From Chloroflexota bacterium (GTDB taxonomy: Bacteria > Chloroflexota > Dehalococcoidia > UBA3495), in NCBI GenBank assembly GCA_022576105.1, contig JACZRM010000127.1:1-5632 (forward strand): a DNA stretch of 5,632 nucleotides. The letters are read 5' to 3'. How positions within the stretch are numbered: the stretch's first letter is position 1; each line of letters opens with the position of its first letter. The translations under genes were made by a program, and so were the position numbers. Below, piece after piece: positions 1 through 4,579 of this stretch. Under the pieces are notes generated by a model. The model ran no database searches and was not told where the DNA came from. It saw only the letters and a program-made list of their open reading frames with translations.

Positions 1-51
1 CAGGAAGAGGCAGTCATGGCATTGAGCCGGAGGCTTGCTCAGGGTAGCTGA
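1..51 (+). CDS. Probable 3' end of an unidentified protein gene (cut by the window edge)
   Basis: Frame 1 is open from the first base to a TGA at 49-51 and encodes QEEAVMALSRRLAQGS, which looks like a charged C-terminal helix. I do not recognise the family from 16 residues. Support is indirect. The stop is followed about 43 bases later by a strong hairpin with a T run on this strand (95-123), as expected for a rightward gene converging on the leftward trxA-selC unit. The alternative is that these bases are non-coding, since 16 open codons can arise by chance. Confidence 0.35.
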   Translation, partial: QEEAVMALSRRLAQGS

Positions 52-55
52 AAAA

Positions 56-77
56 CTCGTGCACTTCTCGTGCACTT
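56..77. repeat. Perfect 11-bp tandem duplication
   Basis: CTCGTGCACTT occurs twice back to back (56-66 and 67-77) with no mismatch. Each copy contains the 6-bp palindrome GTGCAC. It lies between the putative stop at 49-51 and the terminator at 95-123. It may be a replication-slippage duplication or a paired binding site; nothing in the sequence decides. Confidence 0.8.
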
Positions 78-94
78 TTGCGATTCCCGAAAGA

Positions 95-123
95 AAAACC
101 CCGGTCTCAATAACCGGGGTTTT
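95..123. terminator. Bidirectional rho-independent terminator
   Basis: The 8-bp stem ACCCCGGT (98-105) pairs perfectly with ACCGGGGT (113-120) around a 7-base loop. It extends by three A-T pairs (95-97 with 121-123). Read leftward, the stem is followed by a T run, interrupted by one C, from the complement of 91-98, which suits the selC/trxA transcript. Read rightward it ends in TTTT at 120-123, which would stop the gene ending at 51. It therefore probably serves both convergent units. Confidence 0.8.
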
Positions 124-138
124 AGTATCAATTTGTGT

Positions 139-235
139 TGGCGAGAGTGCGAGGGAGTCGAACCCACCTACCCCGTTCGTCACGAGGCACAACGGATTTG
201 AAGTCCGCAAGAGCCACCGGGCCCCATCCACTCCC
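139..235 (-). tRNA. selC: Selenocysteine tRNA, tRNA-Sec(TCA)
   Basis: On the minus strand this 97-base gene has an anticodon loop CTTCAAA (197-203) with anticodon TCA at 199-201, inside the hallmark GGACTTCAAATCC core also found in E. coli selC. The acceptor is long: G235-G229 pairs with C143-C149, and an eighth position (228/150) is G opposite G. The D arm is GGGGCC-CGGT-GGCTCT, a 6-bp stem with a 4-base loop. The variable arm is very long (169-189): eight pairs around the loop GACGA. The T loop is TTCGACT, its stem carrying one T-T mismatch. The 3' CCA is encoded (139-141). In the cell it is charged with serine, converted to selenocysteyl-tRNA, and decodes UGA at SECIS sites with SelB. It starts 21 bases after the trxA stop, with a terminator downstream at 95-123 and none between, so co-transcription with trxA is likely. 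A suppressor tRNA with the same anticodon is unlikely given the long variable arm and acceptor. Confidence 0.93.
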
Positions 236-256
236 CCGCTGTGTAGCTACTGTAGC

Positions 257-586
257 CTAGCTGGCCAGCACCGCGTCGATCCTCTTCTTCAGAGCGCCCT
301 TGGGCAGCGCGCCAACCACCTGGTCCACCGGCTTCCCGTCCTTGAAAAAGATCAAAGCCGGAATGCTGCGTATGCCGTATTTCATGGCAATGTTGGGACT
401 GCTGTCAATGTCAACCTTGGCTACGTTCAACTTGCCGGCGTATTCTTCCGCCAGGTCATGGACTGTCGGTGCAATCATCTTGCAAGGGCCACACCACTCG
501 GCCCAAAAATCCACCATAACCGGTAGATCAGACTTTAGTACGTCATCGTCCCAACTATTTTCGTTAACTTCGATAGGTTCGGCCAT
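257..586 (-). CDS. trxA: Thioredoxin
   Basis: Complete 109-residue protein of the usual thioredoxin size. It is a small cytoplasmic dithiol carrier that reduces protein disulfides and is recycled by thioredoxin reductase. The active site WCGPC is at residues 31-35 (catalytic C32 and C35), preceded by VDFWAE with the conserved buried Asp26. The cis-proline sits in SIPALIFF (P76), and GxxxxxxL-type C-terminal helix residues follow. There is no signal peptide, so it is cytoplasmic. The start is the ATG at 584-586, with GGAGGG at 590-595 only 3 bases upstream, close but clear. It is the first gene of a probable trxA-selC transcript. A putative promoter lies at 665-691, giving a leader of roughly 70 bases. 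No selenocysteine codon occurs at the active site: both catalytic residues are ordinary cysteines. A TlpA- or DsbA-type exported thioredoxin is excluded by the missing signal sequence and the classical length. Confidence 0.96.
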   Translation of the reverse strand: MAEPIEVNENSWDDDVLKSDLPVMVDFWAEWCGPCKMIAPTVHDLAEEYAGKLNVAKVDIDSSPNIAMKYGIRSIPALIFFKDGKPVDQVVGALPKGALKKRIDAVLAS

Positions 587-589
587 TTT

Positions 590-595
590 CCCTCC
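590..595 (-). promoter_or_regulatory. trxA ribosome binding site
   Basis: GGAGGG on the minus strand lies 3 bases before the ATG at 584-586. It supports this start for thioredoxin, although the spacing is shorter than the typical 5-9 bases. Confidence 0.75.
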
Positions 596-664
596 AGGGC
601 AATTTTGCTGGTTACTTTATTTAGATGTATCGAATCCGTCCAAGATGCGTAGGATTTCGACCAG

Positions 665-691
665 TTTATACCCGAGCAAATTAAAGGTCAA
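665..691 (-). promoter_or_regulatory. Candidate sigma-70 promoter for trxA-selC
   Basis: On the minus strand there is TTGACC (686-691) as -35 and TATAAA (665-670) as -10, each five of six to consensus. The spacer is 15 bases, shorter than the ideal 17, which lowers confidence. It is the best pair of hexamers between trxA and the divergent methyltransferase gene. Confidence 0.5.
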
Positions 692-825
692 CATTCATCT
701 AGCATGCCGCACAGATACAAATCTTGACTGGTGATACCCAGAATGAAGACTGGTGCGGCCGATGACAATTGGACTGGAGAATGTTTGGTGCACCAGCGAC
801 CGGCCGGCGGCGCAGAGGCTTAACC

Positions 826-854
826 TTGGATAAAGGCTCACCTTGGATTATAGT
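826..854 (+). promoter_or_regulatory. Weak candidate promoter for the rlmD-maf/tat operon
   Basis: TTGGAT (826-831) and TATAGT (849-854) are separated by 17 bases. The -10 matches consensus at five of six positions, the -35 at only three. If real, transcription would begin near 861, just before the ATG at 867, giving an almost leaderless message and ruling out the TTG at 843 as start. CCTTGGAT is also repeated here at 824-831 and 841-848. No better promoter was found in 596-842. Confidence 0.3.
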
Positions 855-866
855 TACCATAGGAAG

Positions 867-2723
867 ATGTTGACCGAAGAACGTGTTGAAAGAGGCCAGT
901 TGCTGACGCTCACCCTGGAATCTTGGGGACGATTGGGCGAAGCTATGGCCAGCTACAACGGAATGGATGTTTTTGTCTTCGGCGGTATCCCAGGAGAACG
1001 AGTGGTAGCCCAGGTGCAGCGGGTGCGCCGCAAGTACATCGCCGCCACCGTCGTGGAGGTCCTAGAGGCGTCGGAGTTCCGGGTTGAGCCTCCCTGTCCC
1101 TATTATGGGTCGTGCACCGGCTGTCAGTGGCAGCACCTGGCCTACGACGCCCAACTGAGGGCCAAACGTGAACAGGTTGTCGATGCTCTGGAAAGAGTTG
1201 GTGGCTTTAGCGCTCTTGATGGCACGGGCCTGAATGTCTTGCCGGTGCTGGATTCGCCGCGACAATTAGGTTATCGCAATCACGCGCGAATGACCATTGG
1301 AGCCAACGGGGCATTGGGGTTTGTGCATCGGGAGACTCGCCAGTTTGTGCGGATCGATAACTGTATGCTGATGCATCCGGGGGTTAACCAACTGCTGTCC
1401 AAAATCCAGGACAAGTGCGCCGAAACGACTCAGCTATCGATTCGCGCCGGTGAAGAGACTGAGGACTATTTAATCCAGCCCACAATGAAAAACCCGGCCA
1501 TACCGGTATCCACGGGTCAGAAGCACTATGCAGAGTCGCTCAACGGCCGCCGCTTCAGAGTGGCCTCGCCATCATTCTTTCAGGTCAACATTCAGCAGGC
1601 CTCCCAGCTTATTGACCTGGTTCGCAACGCCCTGGACTTGAAAGGTACAGAGGTGCTGCTGGATGCCTACACCGGAGTGGGGACTTTTGCGATCCTGCTG
1701 GCGCCCTTCGTTGGGCGGGTTATTGCGGTGGAAGAATCCTCGGCGGCGGTGGCCGATGCCAAAGAAAACGCGGTCGGATTGGACAACGTGGAGTTTGTCC
1801 TGGGGAAAACCGAGCACGTGTTGGCAACCCTGGAGGAAAAACCCGACATCGTGGTGTTGGACCCGCCCCGGGCCGGCTGCCAGCAGGAAGCGCTGCGCAG
1901 TCTGATCAAGCTGTCACCGCCCCGGGTGGTCTACGTTTCCTGCGACCCGGAGACGCTGGCGCGCGACTTGAAGCTGCTGTGCCAAGGGCCTTACCAGGTG
2001 TCCAGCATCCAGCCTTTGGACATGTTCCCCCAGACCCACCACGTTGAGTGTGTGGCGGTGTTGAACCGGGTTGGGTCGCCGCCGCGCATCGTCCTGGCCT
2101 CGGGTTCGCCCCGGCGCAAGGAGCTGTTGTCCAGTTTGAGCCTAAACTTTCAGGTAACTCCATCCGACGTGGATGAAGCAGTTATTCCAGGGGAGACGGC
2201 CCAGGAAATGGTGCGGCGGCTGTCCCGGTCCAAGGCCCAGGCGGTAGCTGATACCCTGGATGACGGGTATGTAATTGGGGCCGACAGCACCGTGGTGCTG
2301 GACGGCAAGGTCATTGGCAAACCGGTTGACGCCGATGACGCCCGGCGGATGCTGCGGGAACTCAGTGGCACCAATCACCAGGTGACTACCGGCCTGACGG
2401 TGATCAATGTGGCAACCGGCCAACATTTGACCGACACCCTAACCGGTGAGATTGCCATGCGGGAACTCAGCGACCAGGAAATAGAGACTTCCGTGGCGTC
2501 TGGGACCCCAATGGACAAGGCGGGCGCCTATGCGATTCAGGATGAGGAGCTGCGCCCCGGAGAACTGCTGGGTGATTGTTATACCAATGTGGTGGGGCTT
2601 CCGCTGTGCCGGTTGACCCAAATGCTGGACCAGTTGGGCTGCCCCCTGCCACCTGGTTGGGCGATGCCGGTGCAGTCCAGATGCAAAGGTGAATGTCCCT
2701 TCCAGAGGAGAACCCCGGCGTGA
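867..2723 (+). CDS. rlmD: Fusion protein: RNA (uracil-5-)-methyltransferase (RlmD/RlmCD/TrmA family) + Maf nucleotide pyrophosphatase
   Basis: 618 residues from the ATG at 867. The frame is also open from a TTG at 843; I prefer 867 because AGGA precedes it closely and the extra eight residues are outside the family. Residues ~8-65 resemble a TRAM RNA-binding domain. C77-x5-C83-x2-C86 plus C166 match the four ligands of the RlmD [4Fe-4S] cluster. The SAM site is DAYTGVGT (266-273), followed by DPPRAG (332-337). The catalytic nucleophile is C359 in YVSCDP, and E394 in HHVEC is the probable base. It should put 5-methyluridine into 23S rRNA (or tRNA; the site cannot be told from sequence). After a linker of about five residues a complete Maf domain follows (407-~597): IVLASGSPRR (408-417), GADS with the probable catalytic D473, IGKP, SGTPMDKAGAYAIQ and TNVVGLPL. 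GAD and VLDGKVIGKP suit the YhdE-type dTTP/UTP pyrophosphatases better than YceF. No stop or convincing internal SD separates the halves. It is the first gene of an operon with tatB-tatC, which starts at its stop codon. Confidence 0.93.
   Translation: MLTEERVERGQLLTLTLESWGRLGEAMASYNGMDVFVFGGIPGERVVAQVQRVRRKYIAATVVEVLEASEFRVEPPCPYYGSCTGCQWQHLAYDAQLRAKREQVVDALERVGGFSALDGTGLNVLPVLDSPRQLGYRNHARMTIGANGALGFVHRETRQFVRIDNCMLMHPGVNQLLSKIQDKCAETTQLSIRAGEETEDYLIQPTMKNPAIPVSTGQKHYAESLNGRRFRVASPSFFQVNIQQASQLIDLVRNALDLKGTEVLLDAYTGVGTFAILLAPFVGRVIAVEESSAAVADAKENAVGLDNVEFVLGKTEHVLATLEEKPDIVVLDPPRAGCQQEALRSLIKLSPPRVVYVSCDPETLARDLKLLCQGPYQVSSIQPLDMFPQTHHVECVAVLNRVGSPPRIVLASGSPRRKELLSSLSLNFQVTPSDVDEAVIPGETAQEMVRRLSRSKAQAVADTLDDGYVIGADSTVVLDGKVIGKPVDADDARRMLRELSGTNHQVTTGLTVINVATGQHLTDTLTGEIAMRELSDQEIETSVASGTPMDKAGAYAIQDEELRPGELLGDCYTNVVGLPLCRLTQMLDQLGCPLPPGWAMPVQSRCKGECPFQRRTPA
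2705..2722 (+). promoter_or_regulatory. RBS and GTG start deciding the tatB N-terminus
   Basis: GAGGAG (2705-2710) lies 9 bases before GTG at 2720-2722, which overlaps the preceding TGA stop (2721-2723) as GTGA. The competing ATG at 2693 has only AAGGTG two bases upstream and would add nine residues before the membrane helix. Family N-termini are short, so GTG is preferred. Confidence 0.65.
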
Positions 2724-2995
2724 ACTTCTTGGGCATCGGCATGCCGGAGATGGCGGTGATCCTGGTTATCGCCTTCTTGGCGTTGGGGCCGAGCAAGTCG
2801 ATCGACATGGCCCGCACCACCAGCAAGATTGTGCGTGACCTGAGGCGCACTTTCAATGAGATTACCGCGGCGGTTACTCTCGATGACGATGATGACTCGG
2901 CGTCAACGAGCCGCCCTGGCAACCGCCCGGGCGCCCGCCCTGGACCGGACGCCCCCACTCCTCGCAACGACCCTCCTGCCGCCGACCAATCATGA
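2720..2995 (+). CDS. tatB: Twin-arginine translocase TatA/TatB-family subunit (TatB-like)
   Basis: 91 residues from the GTG at 2720 (100 if the ATG at 2693 is used). It has a short periplasmic start MNFLGIG, then a single membrane helix at about 8-22 (MPEMAVILVIAFLAL) with the polar E10 typical of the family. The hinge GPSK follows at 23-26, then an amphipathic helix (~28-50: MARTTSKIVRDLRRTFNEIT) lying on the inner membrane face. Residues 55-59 are five aspartates, followed by a proline- and arginine-rich, probably disordered tail. In the Tat system TatB with TatC forms the receptor for twin-arginine signal peptides of folded proteins. The TatB call rests on adjacency to tatC and the LGP hinge, whereas the other small Tat protein in the window has the FGARRLPE form of TatA. 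It is translationally coupled at both ends: GTGA with the methyltransferase-Maf gene and ATGA with tatC. It could equally be a second TatA, since TatA and TatB are hard to separate by sequence. Confidence 0.85.
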   Translation: MNFLGIGMPEMAVILVIAFLALGPSKSIDMARTTSKIVRDLRRTFNEITAAVTLDDDDDSASTSRPGNRPGARPGPDAPTPRNDPPAADQS

Positions 2996-3759
2996 TCGGC
3001 CGCGAGCTTTCTCTTCGGGACCATTTACAAGAGCTAAGACGGCGTCTGCTTATTTCAGTTATCGCCTTACTGCTGGGCACCATGGTGGCTTTTATCTTCT
3101 GGGAAGAAGCGGTGGAACTGCTGAAGCGGCCAGCCCAGGAATTGAATGACGGCGAAGGCGTAACTCTCATTGCCACCCAGGTCACCGAGTCGCTGACCAC
3201 CAGCTTCAAGCTGTCAATGGTCGGTGGCGCGATCCTGGCATTTCCGGTCATACTTTATCAGGTTATTAGGTTCATTGCGCCCGGACTGACCGGGCGGGAA
3301 AAACGCTCCCTTTTCCTCTTTCTTCCTGGTGCGATGCTGGCATTTGTGGCCGGTGTCGCCTTCGGGTACTTTATCCTGACTCCTCAAGCGTTGCCGTTTT
3401 TGCTGACCTTTGGTGAAGGGGTGGTGGAGCCCCTGGTGCGTATCAGCAGCTTGGTGGACGTGATGATCCGGCTGCTTTTCTGGATGGGAATCGTCTTTGA
3501 GACACCGCTGATCATGGTCCTATTGACCCAATTGGGCTTGGTGCCAGCCGGGGCCTACGCCCGTTTCCGCCGGTTCTGGCTGGTTATCGCCTTCGTGTTG
3601 GCTGCGGTGATTACGCCTACCTTCGACCCGGTGAATCAGATATTGGTCGCGGTGCCGCTGCTGGTGCTCTACGAGTTGGGGGTGTTGTTGGCCCGCTTTA
3701 CCCCTCGGGGTAGGCGCAGGCCTGCTGAGGCAATAGCGCCAACGCCTGAAGCGGAATAG
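2992..3759 (+). CDS. tatC: Sec-independent protein translocase TatC
   Basis: 255 residues, full length for TatC, with six predicted membrane helices at roughly 18-37, 73-92, 107-130, 153-177, 193-209 and 214-234. Family landmarks are visible: the N-terminal HLQELRRRL (E14), which contacts signal peptides; FPVILYQVIRFIAPGL (83-99) followed by E103 in the first cytoplasmic loop; FETP at 169-172 (E170); and TPTFDP (208-213) before the last helix. TatC is the core receptor that recognises the twin-arginine motif. The ATG overlaps the tatB stop as ATGA (2992-2995) and no Shine-Dalgarno is visible, so translation is probably coupled to tatB. The C-terminus is a basic/proline tail (RGRRRPAEAIAPTPEAE). 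It is the last gene of the operon, ending 14 bases before the hairpin at 3774-3802. Confidence 0.97.
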   Translation: MIGRELSLRDHLQELRRRLLISVIALLLGTMVAFIFWEEAVELLKRPAQELNDGEGVTLIATQVTESLTTSFKLSMVGGAILAFPVILYQVIRFIAPGLTGREKRSLFLFLPGAMLAFVAGVAFGYFILTPQALPFLLTFGEGVVEPLVRISSLVDVMIRLLFWMGIVFETPLIMVLLTQLGLVPAGAYARFRRFWLVIAFVLAAVITPTFDPVNQILVAVPLLVLYELGVLLARFTPRGRRRPAEAIAPTPEAE

Positions 3760-3773
3760 AAATGGGGAATAAT

Positions 3774-3802
3774 AAAAGACCGGTGAACAACACCGGTCTT
3801 TT
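3774..3802. terminator. Bidirectional terminator between convergent tatC and tatA
   Basis: A perfect 12-bp stem, AAAAGACCGGTG (3774-3785) with CACCGGTCTTTT (3791-3802), encloses the 5-base loop AACAA. The A run on one side and T run on the other make it able to stop transcription in both directions. It fits the tatC stop at 3759 and the tatA stop at 3830. Confidence 0.88.
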
Positions 3803-3829
3803 CGAATGTGCTGAAACCGCTGCTGAGGA

Positions 3830-4048
3830 TCAGACCAGATCGTCGTTGTTTCTGGACGTATTGACCGGCAGCTTTTCCTCAGCCGCCGGGCTCTCTGGTT
3901 CCTCTTCGCCAGTGACCGAAGTCTTGAAGTAACGGAGGCCTTTGCCCAGCGAACTGCCTATTTCAGGCAGTCTGCGTGCGCCGAAGATCAGCAGCAATAC
4001 CGCCAGGATGATTAGAAGCTCTGGAAGACCCAATGGTCCCAATCTCAT
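3830..4048 (-). CDS. tatA: Twin-arginine translocase pore subunit TatA
   Basis: 72 residues, usual TatA length. A single membrane helix lies at ~7-22 (GLPELLIILAVLLLIF) with E10. The hinge FGARRLPEIG is at 22-31, and an amphipathic helix (SSLGKGLRYFKTSV) precedes an acidic, polar tail (EEEPES...). In the Tat system TatA oligomers are recruited to the TatBC receptor to let folded substrates cross the inner membrane. The start ATG (4046-4048) is preceded by GAGGGAA at 4053-4059, four bases away, a good Shine-Dalgarno. It is encoded convergently to tatB-tatC and shares their terminator, so it must be transcribed separately. I found no convincing promoter between it and the repeat element at 4095-4173. 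TatE or a second TatB are alternatives, but the FGARRLPE hinge favours TatA. Confidence 0.93.
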   Translation of the reverse strand: MRLGPLGLPELLIILAVLLLIFGARRLPEIGSSLGKGLRYFKTSVTGEEEPESPAAEEKLPVNTSRNNDDLV

Positions 4049-4094
4049 GTCGTTCCCTCATGCCAAACTTGGGTAGTGTGTTGGCTTAGTTCTC

Positions 4095-4173
4095 GTCATT
4101 CCGCCGCAAGCCGGAATCCATTAGAGCGTCGGCACAGCGATTGTATCTGGACACCGGCCTTTGCCGGTGTGAC
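4095..4173. repeat. 79-bp MITE/REP-like element with imperfect terminal inverted repeats
   Basis: The left end (4095-4120) begins GTCATTCCG and ends GGAATCCA. The right end (4148-4173), read on the other strand, begins GTCACACCGG and ends GGTGTCCA. The 26-base ends match at 18 positions and flank a 27-base core. Each end is itself a hairpin: ATTCCG/CGGAAT on the left, and a perfect 8-bp ACACCGGC/GCCGGTGT with loop CTTT on the right. Two stem pairs differ between the ends by changes on both sides, keeping the pairing. The sequence resembles the widespread dispersed GTCATTCCGGCGAAAGCCGGAATCCA type, whose translation (TPAKAGVQ) often appears as a spurious ORF. No transposase and no clear target-site duplication is seen. 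Confidence 0.75.
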
Positions 4174-4210
4174 CAAGCCCCGTTCTTGGACGCCAAACTG
4201 ATACACTATG

Positions 4211-4230
4211 GAAACTTGGCGAAACTTGGC
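4211..4230. repeat. Perfect 10-bp tandem repeat
   Basis: GAAACTTGGC occurs twice in a row (4211-4220, 4221-4230). The core AAACTTGG also occurs once more at 4065-4072, close to the tatA start. A paired regulator site is possible but unproven. Confidence 0.75.
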
Positions 4231-4448
4231 CTTGGTTAATGATACCAAAAACCCCGATGGGTAACAAACATGCACAACCAACAATGGGGTTAGCGTTCTG
4301 GCATCGGTGTCATCATAACTCGGCCCGGCGAAAGCTGAGGGCATTTCAGGTAACAATCCTGGTAGGAAATGGTAAACGATCAGATTTTTAGGCTATTTCC
4401 AGCGGGCTAAATTCACAATATGCGTAATAGCAGCCGGACCCGCTCATG

Positions 4449-4477
4449 TTGTCGATCCCATCACCCGCTTGTATAAT
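4449..4477 (+). promoter_or_regulatory. Sigma-70 promoter for lpdA
   Basis: TTGTCG (4449-4454) as -35 and a perfect TATAAT (4472-4477) as -10 are separated by exactly 17 bases. Transcription would start near 4484, leaving a leader of about 96 bases before the ATG at 4580. A dyad AGCTT-TT-AAGCT (4485-4496) sits at the predicted start site and could be an operator. A GGCGG/CCGCC hairpin (4549-4563) lies shortly before the ribosome binding site. Confidence 0.75.
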
Positions 4478-4579
4478 TGGCAGAAGCTTTTAAGCTGCGT
4501 AATTCGATCGGAAACGCGACCGAGAGATTCGCTTTTGGCTGAGGTCTGGGCGGTGATTCCGCCAGGTTGTTGGGGATAG

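Larger units (their letters stand above)
587..866. other. Divergent intergenic region between trxA and the methyltransferase-Maf gene
   Basis: This 280-base spacer holds the trxA ribosome binding site, the candidate trxA promoter (665-691) and the weak rightward promoter (826-854). I see no small gene, RNA motif or terminator. The part from 745 to 825 shows nothing identifiable beyond the GC-rich palindromic CCGGCCGG (800-807). Confidence 0.5.
4049..4579. other. 531-base intergenic region between divergent tatA and lpdA
   Basis: No convincing gene lies here. It contains the tatA Shine-Dalgarno (4053-4059), a 79-base inverted-repeat element (4095-4173), a 10-bp tandem repeat (4211-4230), a small hairpin (CTCGGC 4319-4324 with GCTGAG 4334-4339), and the lpdA promoter and leader (4449-4579). 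The stretch 4231-4440 shows nothing I can name. The only long minus-strand reading frame (4096-4356) passes through the repeat and reads VTPAKAGVQ, a known artefact of such repeats rather than a protein. Confidence 0.7.

Noticed and set aside
35..526. Plus-strand reading frame of 163 codons
   Set aside because: It runs through the terminator, the selenocysteine tRNA and most of thioredoxin on the opposite strand.
2050..2100. Possibility that the methyltransferase and Maf are two genes joined by a sequencing error
   Set aside because: The junction is in frame, has no lost stop evident and no convincing Shine-Dalgarno or ATG for a separate Maf; both domains are complete, so a true fusion is the simpler reading. 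Read-level data could still overturn this.
2467..3024. Minus-strand reading frame of 185 codons
   Set aside because: It overlaps the Maf domain, tatB and the start of tatC in antisense; the plus-strand proteins are unmistakable.
4140..4145. TACAAT on the minus strand within the repeat as a tatA -10 box
   Set aside because: No acceptable -35 hexamer lies 15-19 bases upstream, so the match is likely chance.
4249..4291. AACCCC...GGGGTT as a terminator-like hairpin
   Set aside because: The 6-bp stem encloses a loop of over 30 bases and has no T run, so it is not a credible terminator.
4096..4356. Minus-strand 86-codon ORF with VTPAKAGVQ
   Set aside because: The C-terminal part is a translation of the inverted-repeat element; such PAKAGVQ peptides are a recurrent artefact.
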